This document shows positions 34,709 through 42,716 of a DNA stretch of 64,000 nucleotides, in pieces (positions within the stretch are counted from its first letter, which is position 1; every line of letters begins with the position of its first letter). A program made the position numbers and the translations under genes. This stretch comes from JACKAQ01 sp020634975 [NCBI: Calditrichia bacterium] (GTDB lineage Bacteria > Calditrichota > Calditrichia > RBG-13-44-9). Where the stretch lies: positions 2,232,001 through 2,296,000 of the forward strand of contig JACKAQ010000001.1 of NCBI GenBank assembly GCA_020634975.1. The letters are read 5' to 3'. The notes beneath the pieces were generated by a model. The model saw only the letters and a list, made by a program, of their open reading frames with translations, searched no databases and was not told where the DNA came from.

Positions 34709-36185
34709 ACTTTGTGTCAGTTTGCTGCCGGAAACAGCGGAGCAAATTGACGAATGGCTGCCCAATTGCGCAGACAGCGACCTGATCGAAATCCGGCTGG
34801 ATTATCTGCCGGAAATAGACGTTGCCAAACTGGTCAAAAAAGCAGAAAAACCGCTGATTATCACCTTGCGAACCCGTACGGAAGGGGGATTTTGGAACGG
34901 AAAAGCGGCGGATTATCGCGCGATTATTCAAAATGCCGCGAACGCCGGCGCAGCGTATCTGGATGTGGAATGGCAACTGGCGGATTCCGTGCTGCCATTG
35001 CTGAAAGCAGGTACCAGCAAAGTGGTGCTTTCGCATCACACCGAATCCAACAATCCCGAAGAATTGAAAGAAATATTTCGATCGATGACCCAACATCCCG
35101 CTGATGTGTACAAACTCATTTTTAAAGCGGAAGATATGGACGACAACCACACCGCGCTGATGCTGACCGAACTGGCAACATCGCTCGATAAAAAATTTGT
35201 GATTCACGCGATGGGCAACGCCGGACGGCCGTCCCGTTTGGTAGGCGCGGTGAAAGGCAACGAATGGACTTATCTCGCCAAAGATTACGATGAAGAAACC
35301 GCATCCGGGCAACCGGCGCTGCACGAAGCGCATAATTATTATCACCTGCAGCACAAAAGCACGGCAACAAAATTGATGGGGCTGATCGGCAACCCGATCC
35401 AGCAAAGTCGCGGTTGGCGATTGCATAACCAAATGATTTTTAACAAGTTTACGCAAAATAAAAATGCGGCAGAACCCAACGATTTTCTCTACCTCAATTT
35501 CCCCACAGAAGATGTGGAAAGCTTTTGGCAACAGTGGCAAAGCCATTTGCACGGGCTGAGCGTAACGATTCCCTATAAAGAGCAGATCGTCAAATTTCTG
35601 AATGAAGTATCGGTGGAAGTGCGCATTTCCGGCGTATGCAACACGATTGTGCGCGGTCCGAAAGGTTGGTGCGGCTACAACACAGATTTGCTGGCCATCG
35701 AAAGTTTGCTGAAACCCTACACCGAAGCGCTGAAAAACGGCGGTTTGGTGATCGGCACCGGCGCAACCGCCCGCAGCACCATTGCCGCAATGAAACGGCT
35801 GGATGTCAATCCCATTTTCGTGATCGGACGAAATAAGGAACGCGGCGAAATGCTGATGCAAAAATACGGCATCGATTATCTGGAGCCGGACGAAATTCAC
35901 TATGCCAGCGCGGCGGTAATTGTGCAAACCACGCCGGTGGGAATGGCGCCGTACACGGATCAATATCCTTCCGGCACATCGCTGTTCCGCAAAAAACGGG
36001 TGGTGATGGATGTGGTTTACAATCCGCCGGAAACCCGCTTTTTGAAAATCGCCCGCGAACGCGGCTGCATCACCATTTCCGGCGTGGAAATGTTTTTGCT
36101 GCAAGCCACCAAACAGTTCGAACTATTCACCGGAACGCCGGTTACGGTTGAGGAACTGCGCGCTATTTGGGAAAATATTCATTGA
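34689..36185 (+). CDS. aroDE: Bifunctional type I 3-dehydroquinate dehydratase / shikimate dehydrogenase
   Basis: This 498-residue fusion carries shikimate pathway steps three and four. The N-terminal type I DHQ dehydratase (about 1-220) has IEIRLDYLPEID, the catalytic His in VVLSHHTESN, the Schiff-base Lys in VYKLIFKAED and FVIHAMGNAGRPSRLVGA. The C-terminal shikimate dehydrogenase (about 228-498) has LIGNPIQQSRGWRLHN, catalytic Lys in LSVTIPYKEQIVKF, GVCNTI, GYNTDLLAIE and a Rossmann GTGATARST. Such fusions are familiar from plants and some bacteria such as Chlamydiae. It overlaps aroB by 20 bases and is followed at once by aroK. Confidence 0.94.
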   Translation: MSSNTHKLCVSLLPETAEQIDEWLPNCADSDLIEIRLDYLPEIDVAKLVKKAEKPLIITLRTRTEGGFWNGKAADYRAIIQNAANAGAAYLDVEWQLADSVLPLLKAGTSKVVLSHHTESNNPEELKEIFRSMTQHPADVYKLIFKAEDMDDNHTALMLTELATSLDKKFVIHAMGNAGRPSRLVGAVKGNEWTYLAKDYDEETASGQPALHEAHNYYHLQHKSTATKLMGLIGNPIQQSRGWRLHNQMIFNKFTQNKNAAEPNDFLYLNFPTEDVESFWQQWQSHLHGLSVTIPYKEQIVKFLNEVSVEVRISGVCNTIVRGPKGWCGYNTDLLAIESLLKPYTEALKNGGLVIGTGATARSTIAAMKRLDVNPIFVIGRNKERGEMLMQKYGIDYLEPDEIHYASAAVIVQTTPVGMAPYTDQYPSGTSLFRKKRVVMDVVYNPPETRFLKIARERGCITISGVEMFLLQATKQFELFTGTPVTVEELRAIWENIH

Positions 36186-36187
36186 AA

Positions 36188-36703
36188 ATGAAACGGGTTG
36201 TGCTCATCGGATTTCGCGGTGTTGGCAAATCCACCCTCGCCAAAACGCTTGCGGCGCAATTGAGTGTGCCGCTGATCAGCACGGATGCGCAAATTGAAGC
36301 CGTAACCGGGATGCCCATTTCGCAATTTGTGGCGGCAAACGGCTGGCCAAAATTTCGCGAGATTGAGCAATCGGTGATTGCCGGATTGCCGGAAAACGAA
36401 CCGGCGGTGATCGATTGCGGCGGCGGCGTGATCGAAAATCCGGAAAATATGCGCCACCTCGCCAAACACTCGCTGATCGTTTGGGTGGATTGTGAAATGC
36501 GGCTGATATATCAGCGATTGTCCGCCACTGGCGATCGCCCGTTGCTCAACGAAGCCGATCTCCAAAAAGATATCGAATCCAATTACAACCGACGCCTGCC
36601 GCTCTACCGCCAATATGCCCAACTGAAGGTCGATACGACCGAAACAGCCCCGGAACTGCTCGCCGAAACCATTATCCGCCAGCTCAACATCTCCGATTTG
36701 TAA
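36188..36703 (+). CDS. aroK: Shikimate kinase
   Basis: This 171-residue P-loop kinase phosphorylates shikimate. The Walker A motif GFRGVGKST lies at about 8-16. The shikimate-binding Asp is in ISTDAQIEAVTG (the usual D-x-D is T-D-A-Q here), followed by FREIE, the GGG motif in VIDCGGGVIENPEN and lid arginine DRPLL. ATG 36188 is preferred over an upstream TTG because it starts two bases after the aroDE stop and begins MKRVVLIG. It completes the aroB-aroDE-aroK operon. Confidence 0.92.
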   Translation: MKRVVLIGFRGVGKSTLAKTLAAQLSVPLISTDAQIEAVTGMPISQFVAANGWPKFREIEQSVIAGLPENEPAVIDCGGGVIENPENMRHLAKHSLIVWVDCEMRLIYQRLSATGDRPLLNEADLQKDIESNYNRRLPLYRQYAQLKVDTTETAPELLAETIIRQLNISDL

Positions 36704-36774
36704 TAATTTCATGGAATATCCGGCCGGAATCCGGTAACTTTTGGTTCAGTTAAATAAACCAGATTTGGAAATTC

Positions 36775-37521
36775 ATGACATTCAGAGATCATTTTTCCAT
36801 CCACGCGCGGGAATATGCCCGCTATCGTCCCCGTTATCCGCGGGAATTGTTCGAATATTTGGCGTCGCTTTGCGACACCTGCGATACCGCATGGGATTGC
36901 GCCACCGGCAACGGTCAGGCAGCAATTGCCCTCGCCCGCCATTTTGAATTGGTGATTGCGACCGATGCCAGCGCCGCACAAATTTCCCACGCGATCGATC
37001 ATCCGCAGGTGGATTACCGGGTGGTTCCCGCCCACGACAGCGATATTTTTGAACATTCCATCGATCTGGTAACCGTCGCGCAGGCGATTCACTGGTTTGA
37101 TCTTGATAAATTTTACGCCGAGGTTCAGCGTGTGTTAAAACCGGGCGGCATTCTGGCGTTTTGGGGCTATTCGCTCTGCTATTCCTCGCCGGAAATTGAT
37201 GCCTGCATCCGGCGTTTTTACAACGATGTGATCCACGATTATTGGCCGCCGGAACGCAGATTTATTGAAGAACATTACAGCAGTTTTACGGTTCCTTTCC
37301 CGGAAATTCAGCCACCGGATTTTCCGATGACTGCCGAATGGAAGCTCGCCGATTACATCAGCTATCTCAAAACGTGGTCGGCGGTGCAGCGATACATCAG
37401 CAAAAACGGCAGCGATCCGGTGGATATTCTCGCAAAAGAAATGGAAATGCTGTGGGGCGATCCGGCGCAATCGAAAACCGTTACATTCCCGATGTTTGTG
37501 CGGGTTGCCCGTGTGGGGTGA
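36775..37521 (+). CDS. Class I SAM-dependent methyltransferase
   Basis: This 248-residue protein shows a Methyltransf_11-type core: motif I WDCATGNGQAAIALARHF (about 39-56), acidic ATDASAAQI, motif II-like IDLVTVAQAIHWFDL (about 96-110) and VLKPGGILAFWGY. The N-terminus DHFSIHAREYARYRPRYP is typical of a widespread methyltransferase group related to yeast trans-aconitate methyltransferase (TMT1-like). The substrate is unknown. It lies 71 bases after aroK with no clear terminator, then 33 bases before a macrodomain gene on the same strand. Confidence 0.85.
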   Translation: MTFRDHFSIHAREYARYRPRYPRELFEYLASLCDTCDTAWDCATGNGQAAIALARHFELVIATDASAAQISHAIDHPQVDYRVVPAHDSDIFEHSIDLVTVAQAIHWFDLDKFYAEVQRVLKPGGILAFWGYSLCYSSPEIDACIRRFYNDVIHDYWPPERRFIEEHYSSFTVPFPEIQPPDFPMTAEWKLADYISYLKTWSAVQRYISKNGSDPVDILAKEMEMLWGDPAQSKTVTFPMFVRVARVG

Positions 37522-37554
37522 GTTCATAAACGCAATAAAAACAAGCACAAAACT

Positions 37555-38103
37555 ATGGGAAATCAGGAAATTGCTCGAAAAGTTTTTTGCGGAAAACTGC
37601 TAAAATTGATACACGGTGATATCACCATCGAGGCTGTGGACGCGATTGTCAACGCCGCAAATTCCCATTTGCAACACGGCGGCGGTGTGGCTGGCGTAAT
37701 CTCCCGCAAAGGCGGGACAATTATCCAGCGCGAAAGCGATGCCATCGGTTTTGTGCCGGTCGGCGAAGTGGCGATTACCGGCGCCGGTGCGCTTCTTGCA
37801 AATTTCGTGATTCACGCGGTGGGTCCGCGATGGGGTGAGGGAAATGAGGATGAAAAGCTGGAAAATGCGGTGCTCAACTCGCTGAAACTGGCGTCTGCTC
37901 GGGGATTTTCCACCATCAGTTTACCGGCGATCAGCTCGGGAATTTTCGGTTTTCCCAAAGATCGCTGTGCGAAAATTGTCGTTTCAACGATTGCGTCATT
38001 TTTGAATAACCATCCGGAAAGCAGCTTGTCCGAAGTGCGAATATGTCTGTTTGATGATGTTACCCGCCGGGCGTTCGAAGAAGTATTTACTGCAAGCTCT
38101 TGA
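37555..38103 (+). CDS. Macrodomain protein (ADP-ribose-binding / deacylase type)
   Basis: This 182-residue single macrodomain has VDAIVNAANSHLQHGGGVAG (about 25-44; Asn and Gly-rich ribose loop), VAITGAGALLANFVIHAVGP and SLPAISSGIFGFPKDRCA (distal phosphate loop). These features match MacroD/YmdB-like O-acetyl-ADP-ribose deacetylases or ADP-ribosyl-protein hydrolases. A Nudix gene nearby could act on the released ADP-ribose, but no ADP-ribosyltransferase is in the window. It ends just before the convergent MFS gene. Confidence 0.9.
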   Translation: MGNQEIARKVFCGKLLKLIHGDITIEAVDAIVNAANSHLQHGGGVAGVISRKGGTIIQRESDAIGFVPVGEVAITGAGALLANFVIHAVGPRWGEGNEDEKLENAVLNSLKLASARGFSTISLPAISSGIFGFPKDRCAKIVVSTIASFLNNHPESSLSEVRICLFDDVTRRAFEEVFTASS

Positions 38104-38114
38104 TAATAAAGAGA

Positions 38115-39398
38115 TTACTTTTTCTTTTCCCAAACCAGAACTCCGCGATTTGGTAACCGTTCGTACAACACGCCGATCTGTTCTTCTTTGGGCATCATTT
38201 TATCTGAGTCGGATTTTGAGTAGGTTTCCGGTATCACCCATGCAACGATAATTCCAACCAGCAGAATCGCCAATGCCGCCAAAGTGGTGTTGTAAACAAA
38301 GCCAATTTCGTGATACGTGAATCCGGCTAACGCCCCGCCAAATCCCATACCCAGCTGACCGACCGTAACAGAAAGGCTGACCATTGTACCACGGGTTTCT
38401 TCGGGAACCAGTTCGGTAATGAGTGCCTGAAACGGGCCGATTCGCGCGGCGTCCAGCATCATTGCCAATGCAACCAGCGGATACGCCAGCCAAACATCGG
38501 TGATAAACAGGGTGGTCATGGCAATTGCAATGGATAAACCCATGCAGGCATTCACGACAAACACTTTTCTGCCTAACCGGTCAGACAACTTTCCCGAAAA
38601 AGGGCTGACAATTGCGCCGGAAAAACCGGCAACAAAAACGATGCTGGCAATGCTATATCCATTTAACTTAAAAGTATCTGTAAGCCAGGTGGGCAGAAAA
38701 ATCATATACATCGCTACGCAAAAACTCATTAACGCAAACGATGCCGCCAGTGCCAGCAATTCCGGACGCTTAAAAAGTGAAATATAATTTTCTTTTATTT
38801 GGCTAAGTGTGAGTTTTTTATTGAGGTTACGAATGCTCGGCTGCGGCAGGTAAAACCAGATCAACACGGCGGCAATCATCATTGTAACGGCAAACATTAC
38901 AAATGGATATCGAAAACTTCCAAATTCTGCGAGCAGGGTTCCGATAGGAATGCCGAGCGAAAAACCGCCGGCGATACCGGTCATCACAATGCCGTTTGCC
39001 CATCCCCGTTTGTGTGCGGGAAAATAATCGCCAACATATGCAATTGATGCACCGCTGAGCAAGCCGCCGGCTGCGCCGGTCAACATCCGGATGATCAAAA
39101 ATGAGGTGTAATCGTAAACAAAGGCATGCATGAAAAGCGTGATGCTCATAATTCCCGTTCCGGTGATGAGCACACGCCGACGCCCAATTTTATCCGAAAT
39201 AGGACCTATGATAAACGCCAGTATTCCCAATGGGATAGCGTATGCAGAAATAAGACTGCCCTGAAGAGGTTTTGATATTTCAAGAGCCGTAGCGATATTT
39301 GGCAGAATCGGTGAAATAACCATCATCTGGCTGCTGATCGAAAAAACCATTAACCATAGCGCTGCCAAAACCAAATGCGAAGCATAGCGATTTTTCAT
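38115..39398 (-). CDS. Major facilitator superfamily transporter
   Basis: This 427-residue protein has about 12 hydrophobic segments. The MFS signature between TM2 and TM3 is clear (GPISDKIGRRRVLITG) and repeats in the second half (GKLSDRLGRKVFVVNA). The TM1 region MVISPILPNIATAL and RGWANGIVMTG in TM4-5 fit the DHA1 drug-exporter type (Bmr/Tet-like). The substrate is unknown. It is convergent with the macrodomain gene and divergent from the OmpA gene across a long AT-rich gap. Confidence 0.9.
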   Translation of the reverse strand: MKNRYASHLVLAALWLMVFSISSQMMVISPILPNIATALEISKPLQGSLISAYAIPLGILAFIIGPISDKIGRRRVLITGTGIMSITLFMHAFVYDYTSFLIIRMLTGAAGGLLSGASIAYVGDYFPAHKRGWANGIVMTGIAGGFSLGIPIGTLLAEFGSFRYPFVMFAVTMMIAAVLIWFYLPQPSIRNLNKKLTLSQIKENYISLFKRPELLALAASFALMSFCVAMYMIFLPTWLTDTFKLNGYSIASIVFVAGFSGAIVSPFSGKLSDRLGRKVFVVNACMGLSIAIAMTTLFITDVWLAYPLVALAMMLDAARIGPFQALITELVPEETRGTMVSLSVTVGQLGMGFGGALAGFTYHEIGFVYNTTLAALAILLVGIIVAWVIPETYSKSDSDKMMPKEEQIGVLYERLPNRGVLVWEKKK

Positions 39399-39872
39399 TT
39401 ATCCTTCCCAATTTTACCGAAGCGGAAAACGAGCAGTAGAAATTCCCCAAACCCTGAAATCAATTTAAAAGGCTATCGAGTTGCTGCAATGAGCATTGGC
39501 GAGCGAGCGTAATAATCGAATGCGGATCAAATAACGATAGCAGTATCTTTTAGAATCAGTTAATATGATCGGTCGCGGAACCAAAAGTTTAACAAAAAAT
39601 TTTGGTTTCAAACCGTTTTAAATAAATATATCCTGTATTAACTTAGGTAGATAATACAAAAAGTTGATAGTTTTTTCAAAAAAATACACAAAAATGAATA
39701 GAATTTCTATATCGGGAAAGACTGTAAACAGCACAACGGGCGGGATTTGCCAAAATTGTGATGTTTGGCGATGTAATATTGGCAAAACTTATATAAATTA
39801 TCGCTGTTCACTAAATCGAAAACAGTATTGTATTGTCAATAAATTAAATCCACAAAATAAAGGAGTTTGTTT
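39399..39872. other. AT-rich intergenic region between MFS and OmpA genes
   Basis: This 474-base gap has no convincing gene: an open frame at 39664-39876 has a Cys/Asn-rich, unlikely composition and runs over the OmpA ribosome-binding site. It contains an inverted repeat, TTTGCCAA (39746-39753) with TTGGCAAA (39779-39786), about 90 bases before the OmpA start. That could be an operator or a 5' leader hairpin. Confidence 0.5.
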
Positions 39873-40535
39873 ATGAAGCGTTTTGTCATTTATGTGTTAT
39901 TGATGGCACTGGTTGTTGGAATGGTTGGGTGTTCCGCATCTAAAAAAGCACGGGGTGCATTGATTGGTGCCGGTTCCGGTGCTGCGGCAGGTGCGGTGGT
40001 TGGTAAAGCAGCAGGTAATACCATTCTGGGCGCGATCATTGGCGCTGCGGTTGGCGGAGCAGCCGGCGCATACATCGGTAATTATATGGACAAACAGGCT
40101 CGGGAAATTGAGCAGGATATTTCCGGCGCAAAAGTAGAACGCGTGGGCGAAGGCATCAAAATTACATTCAACTCCGGTTTGTTGTTTGATGTGAACAAAG
40201 CTGAACTTGGCGCACAAAGCAAACAAGAACTTGCAGAGTTTGCAACTATCCTGAATAAATATCCGGATACGGATATTTTGATCGAAGGACACACAGACAA
40301 CACCGGTTCGGATGAATACAACCTGGGGCTTTCCGAGCGTCGGGCGAAAGCTGTTTCCGCATATTTGGCCAGCGTGGGTGTCGATCCGCGACGCTTTACC
40401 ACAATGGGTTACGGCGAAGCACAGCCGATTGCAGAAAATGACACTGTTGATGGCCGCCAGCAAAACCGCCGGGTAGATTTGGCAATTATGGCCAACGAAA
40501 AGCTGAAAAAAGCAGCCGAGAAAACCGCCGGATAA
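39873..40535 (+). CDS. OmpA-family lipoprotein with glycine-zipper segment
   Basis: This 220-residue protein starts at ATG 39873 behind a strong AAAGGAG. The signal ends in lipobox MVGC at about residue 20. A glycine-zipper region (about 29-74; [20 protein letters not shown] and [20 protein letters not shown]) precedes the C-terminal OmpA peptidoglycan-binding domain (about 95-205). That domain includes [20 protein letters not shown] and [10 protein letters not shown], with the Asp and Arg expected to contact diaminopimelate. It resembles YiaD/Pal-like outer membrane lipoproteins and should tether the outer membrane to the cell wall. Confidence 0.92.
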   Translation: MKRFVIYVLLMALVVGMVGCSASKKARGALIGAGSGAAAGAVVGKAAGNTILGAIIGAAVGGAAGAYIGNYMDKQAREIEQDISGAKVERVGEGIKITFNSGLLFDVNKAELGAQSKQELAEFATILNKYPDTDILIEGHTDNTGSDEYNLGLSERRAKAVSAYLASVGVDPRRFTTMGYGEAQPIAENDTVDGRQQNRRVDLAIMANEKLKKAAEKTAG

Positions 40536-40593
40536 TGTTGGGCGAAATGGTAGTTTGCAACAAAACCTAGTTGGTTTTTGATACACATTGCCA

Positions 40594-40635
40594 CCGGATT
40601 ACTGCGGACGATCATCCACGGTAATCCGGTTTTTT
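40594..40635 (+). terminator. Terminator of the OmpA gene, embedded in the convergent gene's 3' end
   Basis: CCGGATTAC (40594-40602) pairs perfectly with GTAATCCGG (40621-40629), followed by six Ts. The right arm and loop are inside the last codons of the NHLRC2-like gene on the other strand. The 18-base loop is longer than usual. Confidence 0.65.
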
Positions 40636-42566
40636 CCATCCGCTGAAATCCGCACCGGGATGCGATACTGGACCGATCGCAACAGGCACAGGCTGTTCCG
40701 ACCTCTCGAACAATAAAAATAGCGTAATTCCAGACCAATTTCGCCATTCTCGCGAATGTTGCCGGTCGTGCCGACGACTACTCGCTGTTCCTGCGGTGCT
40801 GCCAGCGACTGAATGTGGTTGATTGTTTCTCCGGAAAATAATTTGGGATCGGCAATGACGCCGTATTCAAACGGCGAGCCGCCGTTAAATGCATGCCCGT
40901 CTGGCAGGTGGATGTGCACAGCAATTTCCACGGTTGTGTTGCTGGCCAGCGATTGGCGTGGCAGCGTAATTTCTTCCAGCGGTGCGGGTCTGCCAAAAAA
41001 TGCGCCGCCTTTTTGACGTGCCAGCGCATCGCCCAATCCTTTCAGGATTAACGTTTTGGCAGCGCCGGTTTTCAGGCTCACTTTGCGAATTTGATGGTTG
41101 TTCGTATCCGCTACAAACAGCGCATTTTTGGCGATGCTAATACCGCACGGTTCGTAAAACACCGGACGTTTTCCATCCAGATAGCCGCGTTCACTACCGG
41201 TAAAAGTGTGAATTTCGGATGCAGCCAAATCCAGCTTTTTGATTTTGTGATTATAAGTATCCGATACAAACAGGCTGCCGGAATACCACGCCAAACCCAT
41301 CGGATGTTGCAACAGCGACAACTCTCCCGGCCCGTTTTCATCCCCGAAAACGAACAGGTCGCCGCCGGCTAACGTTTCTACAGTTCCGTTTTGCAGGTCT
41401 ATTTTGCGAACGGTGCTGCTCTCGCTATCGGCAACAAAAAGATGCTGTCCGTCACTGCAAATTGCAGCCGGTTGGGCGAACATCGCCATCGCCAGCGAGT
41501 CGTCCCGTTTGGCTTCGCGCCCGCTGCCGGCAAACGGTTCCACAATACCGGTGGTGAGGTTCAGCCGCCAGATTTGGTGCAATCCGGCCATCGCGATATA
41601 CAAATTTTCGCCGATTGCCGTAATATCCCACGGCGAATTGAGCGGTGTTTCCAGCGCTTTGCCGCCGGTTTGGCGACGCGGTTTTGCCTGCTCACCGTTT
41701 CCCGCAGCCGTTTTCACCAGTTGGTGCTGCAAATCGACCTTTCGAATCGTGTGGTTTCCGGCATCCGCAACAAACAAAATGTCGTCAACCAGCGCCATTC
41801 CGCAAGGTTCGCGGAAACTGGCTGTGGAAAAATCGCCATTGCGAAAACCGGCTTTTCCGTTACCGATGACGGTTTTTACATCGCCGCGCAAATTGCAAAC
41901 CAGCACCCGGTGATGTTGGGTATCTGCGATAAACAACCGGTTTCCGGCTTCGTCTGCCAATACGCCAGTCGGGTAGCTAAGTGTTTGTGAATATTGATAG
42001 TTGGATTCGAGATCAGTTACAATCGGAACGTAATTCAGCAATTGTCCGGCGCGATAAATTTCCAGCGCTGCGCTGATATACGCATCCATAATTTCGAGAT
42101 TGCCTTCGCCGGAAAAACTGGCGATAATATAGCCTTCCGGGTCGATGAGCACCACTGTCGGCCAGGCTTTTATGCTGTATTCATCCCAGATTTGCAAATC
42201 GCTATCCACGATAATCGGATGGGCAACGCTGTGCCGGAGCACGGCTTCTTTAATGTTATCCGGATCTTGTTCGTTCGGGAATTTTCCGGAGTGAACGCCA
42301 ATAACAGCCAGCGGCGATCGCGCGTATTTTTCTTCCAGAAATTGCAAATCCGGCAAAATGTGCAAACAATTGATGCAACAATACGTCCAGAAATCGAGCA
42401 GCACAATTTTTCCGCGCAGCGATTTTAATGTGAGTGGCGGTGCGTTCAGCCAATGGCAATCCGGTGGGAATTCCGGTGCGCGAACCCGGTGAATCCGCTG
42501 TATTTCGCGAATCCGCTGGAGCGCTTCTTCCCGAAGCATTTTTGGCGAAAAGGAGCTTTGGAGCAT
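40599..42566 (-). CDS. NHLRC2-like protein: thioredoxin-fold domain fused to NHL-repeat propeller
   Basis: This 655-residue protein has a thioredoxin/TlpA-like domain (about 35-180) with FWTYCCINCLHILPDL, the C-C-x-x-C active-site style of animal NHLRC2. A six-bladed NHL propeller (about 200-510) follows, with units such as GNRLFIADTQHHRVLVCNL, LFVADAGNHTIRKVDL, LFVADSESSTVRKIDL and LFVADTNNHQIRKVSL. The C-terminal beta domain (about 540-650) matches the extra domain of the same family. No signal peptide is apparent, so it should be cytoplasmic. The biochemical function is not established; redox-linked scaffolding is inferred. It converges on the OmpA gene. Confidence 0.88.
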   Translation of the reverse strand: MLQSSFSPKMLREEALQRIREIQRIHRVRAPEFPPDCHWLNAPPLTLKSLRGKIVLLDFWTYCCINCLHILPDLQFLEEKYARSPLAVIGVHSGKFPNEQDPDNIKEAVLRHSVAHPIIVDSDLQIWDEYSIKAWPTVVLIDPEGYIIASFSGEGNLEIMDAYISAALEIYRAGQLLNYVPIVTDLESNYQYSQTLSYPTGVLADEAGNRLFIADTQHHRVLVCNLRGDVKTVIGNGKAGFRNGDFSTASFREPCGMALVDDILFVADAGNHTIRKVDLQHQLVKTAAGNGEQAKPRRQTGGKALETPLNSPWDITAIGENLYIAMAGLHQIWRLNLTTGIVEPFAGSGREAKRDDSLAMAMFAQPAAICSDGQHLFVADSESSTVRKIDLQNGTVETLAGGDLFVFGDENGPGELSLLQHPMGLAWYSGSLFVSDTYNHKIKKLDLAASEIHTFTGSERGYLDGKRPVFYEPCGISIAKNALFVADTNNHQIRKVSLKTGAAKTLILKGLGDALARQKGGAFFGRPAPLEEITLPRQSLASNTTVEIAVHIHLPDGHAFNGGSPFEYGVIADPKLFSGETINHIQSLAAPQEQRVVVGTTGNIRENGEIGLELRYFYCSRGRNSLCLLRSVQYRIPVRISADGKNRITVDDRPQ

Positions 42567-42716
42567 TCGTAACCTTTGGGTGGCATTTTACCGGATAAAT
42601 TAATTTTCTGTAATTTTTGCACAACATAATCATCAACTTGAATATACGTTTATCAAAAATAATAATGAAGTACAACGAAAGGTTGGTTATCGAAATAACC
42701 GATACAATCAGGATAA

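Noticed and set aside
34695-36104. Long antisense open frame (469 codons) opposite aroDE
   Set aside because: The plus strand is a clear bifunctional enzyme; the antisense frame has no ribosome-binding site or domain.
39664-39876. Small Cys/Asn-rich ORF before the OmpA gene
   Set aside because: No ribosome-binding site, odd composition, and it runs across the OmpA Shine-Dalgarno and start.
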